Assembly (NCBI GenBank): GCA_965227695.1
Contig: OZ245760.1
Coordinates: 2,170,001-2,234,000, forward strand
DNA length: 64,000 nt
DNA from: UBA1858 sp965227695
GTDB taxonomy: Bacteria; Pseudomonadota; Gammaproteobacteria; UBA4575
Direction of reading: 5' to 3'
Of this stretch, positions 24,243 to 32,470 are shown in pieces (position 1 is the stretch's first letter; every line of letters starts with the position of its first letter). The notes beneath the pieces were generated by a model. It was not told the origin of the DNA, did not search any database, and saw only the letters and a program-made list of their open reading frames with translations. The translations under genes and the position numbers were made by a program.

Positions 24243-24593
24243 TCATGGGGTTTCAGTCGTTAATTTGCCGAATCCCGGGGACGATTTTAGCTCAGGGCTG
24301 TTATGTCTCAATTGATTCGCACGGTAAGTCACCAGCGCGACGCCTTCCGGCTCAATCCTGATGACAATTCCGCTCATCCTTTGGATATCGCGCACGGTGC
24401 CATTCTCCTGCACCAGAATAACTTCAACCCGTCGTCCTTTCTGCAGATCGTGATGATCCAGATTGACAAAGACACCACCATCACTGACATTGCCGCGACG
24501 TGATTTCAACGCCGGTTTCCCCGGTCGCTTGATGATAACCTCACCATCAATGGGTTTTCGTGGATTACGCGGGTATTGCATGTGTCCTTCCAT
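24243..24593 (-). CDS. PilZ-domain protein
   Basis: Small cyclic-di-GMP receptor-type protein. The PilZ pattern is recognisable: RKPIDGEVIIKRPG with a basic N-terminal segment, then SRRGNVSDGGVFV (the D/N-x-S-x-x-G part) and RRVEVILV. The N-terminal RxxxR motif that binds c-di-GMP is only partly matched (R-N-P-R), so binding is uncertain. The start could be ATG 24593 or ATG 24581. A clean terminator follows. The flagellar cluster in the same window makes motility control a possible role. Confidence 0.8.
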   Translation of the reverse strand: MEGHMQYPRNPRKPIDGEVIIKRPGKPALKSRRGNVSDGGVFVNLDHHDLQKGRRVEVILVQENGTVRDIQRMSGIVIRIEPEGVALVTYRANQLRHNSPELKSSPGFGKLTTETP

Positions 24594-24737
24594 TGTTCGA
24601 TTTTTAATTGAGCATTTCAATAACAGGCAAAGACTACTACAATACCACTCTGCACGGGGACATGACCCGACAATATTCCAGTTATCAAGTCTGTGCGGTG
24701 GCCTCCTGCCTGCAGATTAGGCGGGGACCGCCAGCAA

Positions 24738-25037
24738 TCAGTCATTCGCCCACTGTTTAAATGTTTTCCATCCTGCATCCAGAATTTCAATACCGCTTCT
24801 GTCGCTGTCTGCAAAATGTCGCCGCGTTAACAAAAAGCTAATATATGGCAGTTGATAGAAAATGACGGCCAACAGCATAAAAGCCAGCCCGATCACAGAG
24901 GATGAACTATGTAACGGCAACGCCTCGGTGACCCAGAAAATCAGCGAAGCCAGGATTAATATCAGAATCAGTCCTGCAGTAAGCATCCGGTTAAGCATTA
25001 AAAAATGCTGCTTTACTTGATCAGCTGTATGCGACAT
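24738..25037 (-). CDS. Small two-helix membrane protein, 99 aa
   Basis: Two hydrophobic segments (about residues 19-38 and 48-70) and polar ends; the N-terminal 18 residues and the C-terminal ALDAGWKTFKQW-like tail face the same side. I do not recognise the family. It is alone on its strand, with 117 bases to the PilZ gene downstream. Could be a conserved hypothetical protein of this lineage. Confidence 0.6.
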   Translation of the reverse strand: MSHTADQVKQHFLMLNRMLTAGLILILILASLIFWVTEALPLHSSSSVIGLAFMLLAVIFYQLPYISFLLTRRHFADSDRSGIEILDAGWKTFKQWAND

Positions 25038-25173
25038 GGCATGGCTTAATTATGTATCAGGGCGAGACCCGAGTTAATAAAGGAGGCTATAGTATAGACA
25101 GTCACCGTCAAGGTCCAGTAAGCTGACACGGTCAGATACTCTTAAACTTTAGGATGACCTGCTCACTTAACCC

Positions 25174-25674
25174 ATGACACATTCACGCAGAAAATTTTTA
25201 ATCGCCTGCACGGGTTTCGCAGGATTTGTTTACCTGCAGGTGTTGTCAGGCAAAAGCAGACCGCTCTACATTGCATCCGGGAATATAGAAAAAATAATTC
25301 TCAATGACCATCAATGGAAACAAAAGTTAAGTCCCAATGCGTATCACGTTCTGAGAAAAAGGATGACAGAAGTACGCTATTCAAGCCCGTTAATCGATGA
25401 GTGGCGAAAAGGGGTATATAGTTGCGCAGGGTGTGGCCTCGATTTGTTCACTTCCCAAATGAAGTATGAAAGTAACACTGGATGGCCAAGTTTCACCGAC
25501 CACATTCACGGTCATCTGATGACTTATACTGATCTTAAGGCCGTACCTCCACAAAGAGGCTATCAATGTGCCCGATGTGAAGGGCATCATGGCCATTTAT
25601 TCATGGATGGACCGCTTCCGCGTGGAGAACGCTGGTGTAGTAACGGCGCTGCCTTGCTATTCAGGCCTGTATGA
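25174..25674 (+). CDS. msrB: Exported peptide-methionine (R)-S-oxide reductase MsrB
   Basis: Reduces the R form of methionine sulfoxide in proteins. The N-terminus (SRRKFLIACTGFAGF) has a twin-arginine motif and a hydrophobic stretch, so the enzyme is likely exported by the Tat pathway. The MsrB core follows: GVYSCAGCGLDLF and YQCARCEGHHGHLF give the two zinc CxxC pairs, ESNTGWPSF is the substrate loop, and RWCSNGAAL holds the catalytic Cys. In the usual family text that segment is RYCINSAAL, so the Trp-Cys-Ser variant is slightly off type. Confidence 0.9.
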   Translation: MTHSRRKFLIACTGFAGFVYLQVLSGKSRPLYIASGNIEKIILNDHQWKQKLSPNAYHVLRKRMTEVRYSSPLIDEWRKGVYSCAGCGLDLFTSQMKYESNTGWPSFTDHIHGHLMTYTDLKAVPPQRGYQCARCEGHHGHLFMDGPLPRGERWCSNGAALLFRPV

Positions 25675-25736
25675 TTATTTAATTTATATATTTTTGAAAA
25701 AAGAATCGTTTATTACCGATTTAAGATCACATCACA

Positions 25737-25937
25737 TCATGCAGATGTCGTGACGAATATAATTAGCAATGCCAGACTAATCACCAGATAAACACCAAGG
25801 CCAAGAGTCAGCTTATTGCGTTTTTGATGGTCAACGATCAATGCACCGGATTTCAGCTCCTGTGATCGCTCAAACCCACTGAACATAAATAGTAATCCTG
25901 CAAACCAGGCCACCACTACAGCAATTGTCAATAGCAT
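25737..25937 (-). CDS. Small membrane protein, 66 aa
   Basis: Two hydrophobic segments (about residues 3-20 and 47-64) joined by a charged loop with DHQKRNKLT. I do not recognise the family. ATG 25937 is preceded by GGGAAG-type sequence as a ribosome site. It converges on msrB with a short gap. It looks like a genuine small inner-membrane protein, but no function can be given. Confidence 0.55.
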   Translation of the reverse strand: MLLTIAVVVAWFAGLLFMFSGFERSQELKSGALIVDHQKRNKLTLGLGVYLVISLALLIIFVTTSA

Positions 25938-26197
25938 ACTTCCCTCTTCTTTATACTACACTTATGCGACAGAAAGACTAGCACGCTGGTCTGAAAAGCG
26001 ATGTGACCAAATTAACAAATTATGCTTGTATTTGAGACAGATAGAATTTTTAATAAAAGTAATAGCTTAAATAAAACATAAATACTACGATTAATTCGTG
26101 AGTTACGTATTATATATTCAAGTAACGACAGGGCATGCATTCGTCTACCAGAGACTGGCCTCTAGTCAAAACCACTCAATCAACGGGGATTGCCTCA

Positions 26198-26635
26198 ATG
26201 ACACAACCACTCACTTCTGCACATGCCGAACAAATTATTAAATCTGCTTTCAAAAAAGCCGATGAACTAAACCTCGCTCCTTTGACAGTAGTCATTGTTG
26301 ATACCGGAGGCCACATGAAAGCACTGCACAGGGCAGACGGTGCCACTTTCTTTCGCCCGCAAATAGCATTTGGCAAAGCATGGGGGGCCATTGCCATGGG
26401 ACTGGATTCGCGAACACTCTTCTCAATGGGAGAAGACAGACCGATGTTTATGAATGCGCTGATTAACCTGTCTGAGCAGAGACTGGTACCGGTTCCGGGA
26501 GGGGTGCTGATAAAAAACAGTGACGGCGATATGCTGGGAGCCGTTGGCGTCAGTGGTGATACCTCTGATAATGATGAGATATGCGCGGTGGCTGGTGTTG
26601 AGGCCGCAGGACTCATCGCGGAATATGGCAAATAG
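26198..26635 (+). CDS. GlcG/HbpS-family heme-binding-like protein
   Basis: Member of the GlcG/HbpS family (145 residues), small oligomeric proteins, some of which bind heme or sense redox state. Conserved parts seen: VVIVDTGGHMKALHRADGA, QIAFGKAWGAIAMG and PGGVLIKNSDGDMLGAVGVSG. ATG 26198 is used since the 21 codons before it are not family-like. It is monocistronic, upstream of sat. Role not established. Confidence 0.83.
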   Translation: MTQPLTSAHAEQIIKSAFKKADELNLAPLTVVIVDTGGHMKALHRADGATFFRPQIAFGKAWGAIAMGLDSRTLFSMGEDRPMFMNALINLSEQRLVPVPGGVLIKNSDGDMLGAVGVSGDTSDNDEICAVAGVEAAGLIAEYGK

Positions 26636-26775
26636 CAATCAGCCGGCTCACTGCCGTATTTGATCACCCTTATGATAGTGATACTATTCTGAATGTAATC
26701 AGAAAATCATAATCCACTTAAGCCTTTTATATAAAAAATAATAATCGCGGCATAAATTCAACCGAGGAACAGTCT

Positions 26776-27960
26776 ATGATTAAACCCCATGGAGGCGACC
26801 AGCTAACCCCGTTGTATATAGAAGATGAAAAGCAACGCGCCACATTATTAAAAGAAGCAGAAAGCCTGCCTAAATTACTTGTTAATTCTGCCACGGCAGC
26901 GAATGCAGTGATGCTTGGCGCAGGCTATTTTACGCCGCTGCCAGGCTACATGAATAAGACAGATGCATTAAGTGTCGCCAAGAATATGAGTACAGGTAAT
27001 GGTCTATTCTGGCCGACCCCGGTGCTTAACTTATGTGAAGATATATCAGAAATTGAGGGACAACAGCGTATTGCCTTGCTTGATCCGAATGTCGATGGCC
27101 ATCCGGTCATTGCTATACAGACTGTTGAAAATATTGAAGAACTGACCCAGGACGAGCTGGATCTGATTACTGAAAAGGTCTATGGCACCAAAGATACCGA
27201 TCATCCTGGTGTTGCGACTTTCACTTCACTTGGGCGCTTTGTCGTCTCCGGCCCTATTGAGGTATTAAACTTTAGTTATTTTGCAACCGACTTTCCTGAA
27301 ACCTTCAGAACGGCAGGTCAAATCCGAAGTGAAATCGCAGAACGGGGCTGGAACAAGGTGGTTGCATTTCAGACACGTAATCCCATGCACCGGGCACATG
27401 AAGAGTTGTGCAAAATGGCAAAAGAGGCAACCGGGGCTGATGGCATATTAATCCATATGTTACTCGGTAAACTAAAGCCGGGCGACATCCCTGCCCCTGT
27501 TCGTGACGCTGCGATTCGCAAAATGGTAGAACTATATTTTCCTCCCAATACAGTCATGATCACAGGCTATGGCTTTGATATGCTGTATGCCGGACCAAGA
27601 GAAGCGGTACTGCATGCAGTATTCCGTCAGAACTGCGGTTGCACTCACTTCATTATTGGTCGTGATCATGCCGGTGTGGGCGATTACTATGGTGCATTTG
27701 AAGCACAGACTATATTTGACGAACAAGTTCCTGATAATGCATTGCTGATAGAGATATTTAATGCAGATCATACGGCGTATTCCAAGAAGCTGGATAAGGT
27801 AGTGATGATGAGAGATGCTCCAGATCATACAAAAGAAGACTTCGTACTGTTATCTGGCACCAAGGTACGCGAGATGCTTGCCGCAGGTAAGGACTTACCC
27901 AAAGAATTTGCGCGTCCCGAAGTTGCAAAAATATTAATGGATCATTATCAGTCCAGTTAA
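26776..27960 (+). CDS. sat: Sulfate adenylyltransferase (ATP sulfurylase), dissimilatory type
   Basis: Interconverts APS plus pyrophosphate and sulfate plus ATP. In sulfur-oxidising bacteria this single-chain enzyme works in reverse to make ATP from APS. The ATP-binding signatures are QTRNPMHRAHE (HxxH) and GRDHAGVG. The 394-residue length and lack of an APS-kinase domain agree with the Sat type used with AprAB rather than with the CysDN heterodimer. aprAB and the qmo genes are not in the window. A ribosome site (GAGGAACAG) precedes ATG 26776. Confidence 0.94.
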   Translation: MIKPHGGDQLTPLYIEDEKQRATLLKEAESLPKLLVNSATAANAVMLGAGYFTPLPGYMNKTDALSVAKNMSTGNGLFWPTPVLNLCEDISEIEGQQRIALLDPNVDGHPVIAIQTVENIEELTQDELDLITEKVYGTKDTDHPGVATFTSLGRFVVSGPIEVLNFSYFATDFPETFRTAGQIRSEIAERGWNKVVAFQTRNPMHRAHEELCKMAKEATGADGILIHMLLGKLKPGDIPAPVRDAAIRKMVELYFPPNTVMITGYGFDMLYAGPREAVLHAVFRQNCGCTHFIIGRDHAGVGDYYGAFEAQTIFDEQVPDNALLIEIFNADHTAYSKKLDKVVMMRDAPDHTKEDFVLLSGTKVREMLAAGKDLPKEFARPEVAKILMDHYQSS

Positions 27961-27977
27961 CTTATTTGACCAACACT

Positions 27978-28024
27978 GATCAGGAGGGCCTGACCTGCAT
28001 CTGCTGCAGGCGCCCTCATTGATC
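27978..28024. terminator. Compound hairpin between sat and the anti-sigma gene
   Basis: Nested arms: GATCA/TGATC outside, GAGGGC (27984-27989) with GCCCTC (28012-28017), and CCTGCA (27994-27999) with TGCAGG (28005-28010). It lies between converging genes and may terminate both. There is no T-run. Confidence 0.6.
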
Positions 28025-28030
28025 TTAAGC

Positions 28031-28747
28031 CTATATGAACGTCATCAAAGATGTTTTAAGGCGCTCCTGAAAAAGATCCAGGGATTCCCTGTCCTTGGAA
28101 ACAAGCGCGATTGTTCCTTTTTTTGTATTCATTAATACACCATGAAAAACCTGATCACGTATCCTTACTGTTTGCGAATGCGTTAATTGTTCAGGGAATA
28201 TAATTAATGTGACAGGTGCATTCTTACCCGCAAAGACAATATGTACGCCAAGCTTGTCTTCAATAACACAGTTGCCAGCATGCATTGCCCTGCCAATCTC
28301 TTGATCAGCTCTCACACCATGCGGCTTAAGTAACTGGTTGAGGCTTGCATGGGTTACATGACCATTCGCGTCCAGCAGCCACATCTCACCATGCACATGC
28401 TCGAGAATGACATTGGCAATTGCTGGTGGCGACTGCAGTGTGGTCACTGCCATCAAAACAAATACCAGAGCGATGCTTGCAGCGATGGCCCCGAGGCTGT
28501 ATTTCTTTTGTTCACCCTCTTTTTTTCGAGTGAAACGGTGCTGAACCAAAATACGCTCCGCCAGTCCTTCAGGCACTTGTACACTCACTGCATTGTTTAG
28601 CACTGAATTAAATTTAAGCTGGCGGTGATAATAAGACTTACAGCTGGCACAAGCTTCAATATGACGGATAAATTCGTGGCTCTGATCGCCGGGTTCCGTT
28701 GTCATGATTCTTCGTGCAGACAAACAATTCATCTCGCATTTTTCCAT
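28031..28747 (-). CDS. Anti-sigma factor, DUF3379-like membrane protein
   Basis: Partner of the ECF sigma factor encoded three bases upstream. The N-terminal zinc-binding motif is HIEACASC (HxxxCxxC), which holds the sigma factor. One membrane segment lies near residues 85-103 (LGAIAASIALVFVLMAVTT), and the C-terminal 130 residues are periplasmic, likely to sense an envelope signal. The DUF3379 assignment is by resemblance. Probably cotranscribed with the sigma gene. Confidence 0.82.
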   Translation of the reverse strand: MEKCEMNCLSARRIMTTEPGDQSHEFIRHIEACASCKSYYHRQLKFNSVLNNAVSVQVPEGLAERILVQHRFTRKKEGEQKKYSLGAIAASIALVFVLMAVTTLQSPPAIANVILEHVHGEMWLLDANGHVTHASLNQLLKPHGVRADQEIGRAMHAGNCVIEDKLGVHIVFAGKNAPVTLIIFPEQLTHSQTVRIRDQVFHGVLMNTKKGTIALVSKDRESLDLFQERLKTSLMTFI

Positions 28748-28749
28748 CG

Positions 28750-29271
28750 TTATTTTACCACTCCCTGAGCCGCGCCATCTTCCTCCAGTAACTTTCTCAA
28801 TTTCTGCCGGGCCCGGAATACACGTGTCATTACGGCTCCTGGTTTAATGCCAATTATTTGGGCAATTTCATCACATGTATAGCCACCAATAATCTGTAAC
28901 ACCAATGGTTCAGTGTAAGTCGCCGGAATTTGTTTTAATGCAGATCTGACCGCAATGCTGTCGACGTTGGCAAAATCATCTTCAATAGTGGCAAACATCT
29001 CCACCATGTCGTCATCTAGGGTAGTCAACTCGGCCTGGGCACTCTTTTTCTCAAAACGGCGTGCATTTTCACGGCGTAATATTGTGAATAACCAGCTTTT
29101 GGCAGCTTTAGCGTCATTCAACGAGTCGAAAGCGCGCCAGGCTCTTAAAAATGTTTCCTGAACCAGATCTTCAGCGACGGCACAATCCTTACTCAGCCAG
29201 TACCCATAGCGATACAAATCTTTGGAGTAGGCATATACCAGCGACTCGAATCCCTGCTCCCTTACTCCCAT
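28750..29271 (-). CDS. ECF-family RNA polymerase sigma factor
   Basis: Small sigma factor of about 170 residues with region 2 (YSKDLYRYGYWLSKDCAVAEDLVQETFLRAW in pieces) and region 4 (IPATYTEPLVLQIIGGYTCDEIAQIIGIKPGAVMTRVFRARQKL in pieces). It directs RNA polymerase to a special promoter set and is normally held by the membrane anti-sigma factor encoded just downstream. Its target promoters are not evident in the window. Confidence 0.93.
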   Translation of the reverse strand: MGVREQGFESLVYAYSKDLYRYGYWLSKDCAVAEDLVQETFLRAWRAFDSLNDAKAAKSWLFTILRRENARRFEKKSAQAELTTLDDDMVEMFATIEDDFANVDSIAVRSALKQIPATYTEPLVLQIIGGYTCDEIAQIIGIKPGAVMTRVFRARQKLRKLLEEDGAAQGVVK

Positions 29272-29767
29272 TTTTTCAATGTTATGTATGTTTTCATAAG
29301 TTTATAGACCGCATGTATTTGTATTATCTTTCATAGCGGAAAGCATTTTTTAGATCTACCGTCACGGGTGAGCTGCCCTGTGTATTCACTGACTGATGGC
29401 AAGGTTAAAAGAACCCTGTACGAACCCTGTACTATTCTCGATGTACTTATGAATCCGTAGTAATATTAGTGTGGTGTTTGACCCAGGTATCGCCATAATA
29501 CTCTTTTATAAGACGGGTAGACGATTTTTAATAGTCGGCATATTAACAATATTTGTGATAATGCTGCCTGCAGCGGTATCTTTACGTGTGACCGGTTTGA
29601 AGTGAACCTCATCAACGCCCCATATCCACACTGGATTATGACATGTTAGATTGGCCTTAACCGGCCAGCTCATATAAGATATAGACTATCAAGTTTTTAA
29701 TGTTAGCTAAAAAGTCGCTCCGCATATTTTCGGGGCAAATACATCGGAAGTAATTGGAGATTACATT
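29272..29767. other. Intergenic stretch between the ECF sigma gene and the ferredoxin
   Basis: About 500 bases with no gene that can be called firmly. It holds a tandem 11-base duplication GAACCCTGTAC (29411-29421 and 29422-29432) and a minus-strand open frame of 55 codons that is listed separately. It should also hold the promoters of the sigma gene (leftward) and the ferredoxin (rightward); I cannot place them. Confidence 0.5.
29506..29673 (-). CDS. Possible short ORF or gene remnant, 55 aa
   Basis: The frame from ATG 29673 to TAA 29506 has protein-like composition and contains WIWGVDEVHFKPVTRKD. This is reminiscent of DDE transposases of the IS630 kind, where an Asp-Glu pair sits in a Trp- and Phe-rich strand. 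No terminal repeats and no further transposase parts are seen. No good ribosome site precedes it. It may be a transposase scrap, a small gene or a chance frame. Confidence 0.25.
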   Translation of the reverse strand: MSWPVKANLTCHNPVWIWGVDEVHFKPVTRKDTAAGSIITNIVNMPTIKNRLPVL

Positions 29768-30082
29768 ATGTTCGGACTAGGAAAAAAGAAAGACTACACA
29801 GCAACAATAGTAAATACTGGCCAGACCTTTGAAGTTAAAGGTGGCATCAATTTACTACAGGCAGCACTCAATGCAGGTATTGAGTGGCCACATGACTGCC
29901 GCGTTGGCAGTTGTGGTTCATGTCGTGCAACAATAAAAAAAGGGAAAATCAAGCCCCTGAATGATTTTTCATATGTATTAGACGGGGAGCAACTAAAAAA
30001 CGGAATGGTACTAGCATGTCAGTCAAGGTTAACCAGTGATATTGAAGTAGAAGTCGATTTTGAACAAGGCGCTATCAATTAA
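29768..30082 (+). CDS. 2Fe-2S ferredoxin, plant type
   Basis: Electron carrier of 104 residues. Cluster ligands follow the CxxxxCxxC...C pattern in DCRVGSCGSCRA and VLACQSRL. A second Gly-rich stretch (GGINLLQAALNAGIEWPHDC) is typical. The partner is not in the window, so it could serve an oxygenase, a reductase or an assembly role. A clean hairpin terminator follows, so it is transcribed alone. Ribosome site AATTGGAGA-like at 29753-29761. Confidence 0.92.
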   Translation: MFGLGKKKDYTATIVNTGQTFEVKGGINLLQAALNAGIEWPHDCRVGSCGSCRATIKKGKIKPLNDFSYVLDGEQLKNGMVLACQSRLTSDIEVEVDFEQGAIN

Positions 30083-30087
30083 TGGTG

Positions 30088-30127
30088 AAGGCTTCAGGAT
30101 GTTCAGGCAATGGATACCTGAAGCCTT
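30088..30127 (+). terminator. Hairpin terminator after the ferredoxin
   Basis: AAGGCTTCAGG (30088-30098) pairs with CCTGAAGCCTT (30117-30127), eleven pairs with an 18-base loop, followed by a short TTTA run. It is four bases after the stop codon and well placed to end the ferredoxin transcript. Confidence 0.75.
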
Positions 30128-30161
30128 TTACATTCCCAGCAATCCAGGCACACCATCAATA

Positions 30162-30959
30162 TCACGATTCTCCCCGGCTCATCTTTTTATTAACCAGCTT
30201 GGCTAAATGATAGTTAAGCAGACAGTTGTCATTATCTGATAACGTCAATTTTTGTTGTTGCAAAAATTCACTCATTTCTCGCGGATTGATTACCCAGACA
30301 TCCACAGATCTTTCCGGCGATCTGACGAACCATTCGGGAAAAACAACCAGGCATTGCACATTGATAGGTTTGGACAGACTGGCATATAACTTATTTTCCA
30401 TCCACTGCTTGACTCTTTTGAGAGGCTCTATCGGGTTTGCGTCAGGCCTGTATCCATTCAGCAGTATTTGCTCATTGTCATAGTGTATTAACGCTTCATT
30501 ATTTGACGGAATACGCCAATCACATATATTTACCAGTGTCACCCCCGAATGGCCCGCGATCACATAGTCGATCTGTGTTTCACCAAGAACAACATTTTTA
30601 TAAATAGTACTTCCCGTTTCCTGGCTATGTTTATGTATGACGTCTGCCGTATTTGGTTCACCTTTCTTGCCAAGACGCAAAAAACGAAAATGGTCTTTAT
30701 AATCTTTCAATTGTACTGCTACCAAAACCAGCGAGACTGCAAATAGTGCCAGCACCACGACAGGCATTGGTGGTACTTGCATGTGCCAGCGATATAGCTC
30801 CAGCATTAAGAAGACAAATAAAAAACCTGTGATCAAAAAGTAAGGACGAATACGCTGATCTATTTTTTCACGGACAATCTTGTCCTGTTGACCCAGATGA
30901 ATCTGTTCACTTATTTCATCATATCCGGCTGCATTTTCCGATTGCATTAAAGTCACCAT
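30162..30959 (-). CDS. NERD-domain membrane protein
   Basis: Two hydrophobic segments (about residues 40-57 and 66-83) precede a soluble part of about 180 residues. That part resembles the NERD domain (NVVLGETQIDYVIAGHSGVTLVNICDWR in pieces), a fold related to nucleases. The acidic-Gln-Lys catalytic set is only partly matched: the family usually has E-x-K, and here the strand reads VNICDWR. It may therefore be inactive as a nuclease. Function in the cell is unknown. Confidence 0.72.
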   Translation of the reverse strand: MVTLMQSENAAGYDEISEQIHLGQQDKIVREKIDQRIRPYFLITGFLFVFLMLELYRWHMQVPPMPVVVLALFAVSLVLVAVQLKDYKDHFRFLRLGKKGEPNTADVIHKHSQETGSTIYKNVVLGETQIDYVIAGHSGVTLVNICDWRIPSNNEALIHYDNEQILLNGYRPDANPIEPLKRVKQWMENKLYASLSKPINVQCLVVFPEWFVRSPERSVDVWVINPREMSEFLQQQKLTLSDNDNCLLNYHLAKLVNKKMSRGES

Positions 30960-31081
30960 TTTATTTAACTTGATTTTATCGCCAGAGCTTATTACCAGCC
31001 TGGAGATTACTGATCATGGAACATATCAATCAGTCATGGATGATGATGAAAGAAACTGATAAGCGTATTTAGCCGCAGGTT

Positions 31082-31107
31082 AAAAGGCCCGGCCTGATTG
31101 CCGGACC
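31082..31107 (-). terminator. Terminator after the MerR-type regulator
   Basis: On the minus strand, GGTCCGGC and GCCGGGCC (31107-31100 and 31093-31086) form an eight-base stem with one mismatch and a six-base loop, followed by TTTT (31085-31082). It lies about 150 bases after the regulator's stop codon. The rest of the gap 30960-31259 shows nothing. Confidence 0.68.
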
Positions 31108-31259
31108 ACTGTGTATCTGCCATTTGCAACTGCCTGGCAAACGTATGTAGCTGGTTCTGAAATCATTTAACAGGTCATTGATGTCATGCGATGTATGATT
31201 CCAGTCACTCAGGATCGCAGCATCCTGTGTACATATGTGCTTATACAAACAAGTGTGAA

Positions 31260-32258
31260 TCAAATTTCAATATTTTCAAATTTGATGACATGCGCCAAAG
31301 CATCTTCCAGCAGTGCTCTGGACTGTGCGGTTGTTGCATGTAAAAACGCATGCAACTCAGCATCCTTGTCGTTTTTATTTTCACATTCAGCACTGTATAT
31401 TTCAAAAGCAACCAGATTTTTAATCAGGTCAGAAAGATGCATCGGACATTCGCATTGTATCGATGAAGAAATTCTTCCAAGGCTGTCCAGTTGTTTGGAG
31501 CTGTACCTGCGCGTGGGTAAGGAATCCTCCAGATAAACTGTCGAACTATTTGTTGCAGTGAGGTTTTTGGCATCTCCACCACTTCGATCCATGCACAACC
31601 TTGCCAGCTCATAAACATCAATGGATGAACGAATTACACTGACTTGAGGACTTTGCAACTGGCCTATTTCTGCCTGCGATCCAAAACCATAAAGTACAAT
31701 GACGTGCCATACCCCTGATTCTTTCAGTAGCCTGGAAACATATTTTCTCGTCTCCTCATTGATCGTCGGCCGTTCGATAATGGCAACGTGAACATTCGAG
31801 CCCGGGTGCATGCGGCTCCACTCCTCAATAGAATCCGCATGTCCAAGCAGTTCGATGCCATTAAAATCAGACATGCCATCCTGCACTCTGAGCGGAAAGT
31901 CTTCTCCCAGCAGCAATACACGACAGTTTTGACTTTTGGATATCTGGGGTTTTGCAGAGGCATGGCCGGAGTGAACACCCATTTCACTGAACTGAACACT
32001 GTTTTCCCATTTCGACTTGAGTTCATCAATAGATAGACGTGCGATCGTGCCGATTGCATTCCCCGCATCGCACAGATTTTTTAGCAAGAATAGCTTGGTT
32101 AAATCGTCACGACTGTAGACACGATCACCGGAATCGGATCGTTCCGGGATAACAGCCTGATAGCGACGTTCCCATGCGCGCAGGGTTTCAGTCCCAATAC
32201 CAGTTATTTTAGACACCGCACCAATTTTGTATTGATCATTGCGCATTTGTACTTCCAT
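31260..32258 (-). CDS. MerR-family regulator, CarH/LitR-like layout
   Basis: The N-terminal MerR helix-turn-helix is clear (YKIGAVSKITGIGTETLRAWERRY, in pieces, residues about 8-30), followed by a short helical part. The C-terminal 200 residues have the alternating strand/helix look of the cobalamin-binding fold of CarH/LitR light regulators (CRVLLLGEDFPL, VHVAIIERPTI, WHVIVLYGFG). The usual B12 signatures (DxHxxG and the W-x9-EH motif) are not seen, so light sensing through B12 is unlikely. ATG 32258 is chosen, with AGGGG seven bases upstream. It is monocistronic and probably represses itself. Confidence 0.82.
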   Translation of the reverse strand: MEVQMRNDQYKIGAVSKITGIGTETLRAWERRYQAVIPERSDSGDRVYSRDDLTKLFLLKNLCDAGNAIGTIARLSIDELKSKWENSVQFSEMGVHSGHASAKPQISKSQNCRVLLLGEDFPLRVQDGMSDFNGIELLGHADSIEEWSRMHPGSNVHVAIIERPTINEETRKYVSRLLKESGVWHVIVLYGFGSQAEIGQLQSPQVSVIRSSIDVYELARLCMDRSGGDAKNLTATNSSTVYLEDSLPTRRYSSKQLDSLGRISSSIQCECPMHLSDLIKNLVAFEIYSAECENKNDKDAELHAFLHATTAQSRALLEDALAHVIKFENIEI

Positions 32259-32264
32259 AATCAT

Positions 32265-32374
32265 ACCCCTATACATGTAAATAAATAATACATGTATAAT
32301 ATCAATTGAACAGGTTTTGTCAATGTTTATAGTGTGTACATTAATCTTATGAAACACCCCTGGTTGTACATTAA
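32265..32374. promoter_or_regulatory. Promoter and repeated operator-like sites of the MerR gene
   Basis: The leftward promoter has TTGACA at 32323-32318 with ATTATA/TTATAC 17-18 bases later. Two palindromic ATACATGTA copies (32271-32279 and 32288-32297), 17 bases apart, overlap and flank the -10 region. Upstream, TGTACATTAA occurs twice (32335-32344 and 32365-32374), 30 bases apart. The four sites share TGTA/TACA halves and look like binding sites for the regulator itself. Confidence 0.6.
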
Positions 32375-32470
32375 CCGGAAACTTGAAAAGCGTATTGCCA
32401 CTGAATTTCTAATAGATCCATTAACCATGAAAATAAACGGACAAATATACTTCTTATTGATTGGGACAAT

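Noticed and set aside
29411..29432. Tandem GAACCCTGTAC as target-site duplication of a mobile element
   Set aside because: The copies touch each other with nothing between them, which fits simple slippage.
31021..31080. Small open frame starting ATGGAACATATC as a peptide gene
   Set aside because: Only 18 codons with no ribosome site of normal strength.
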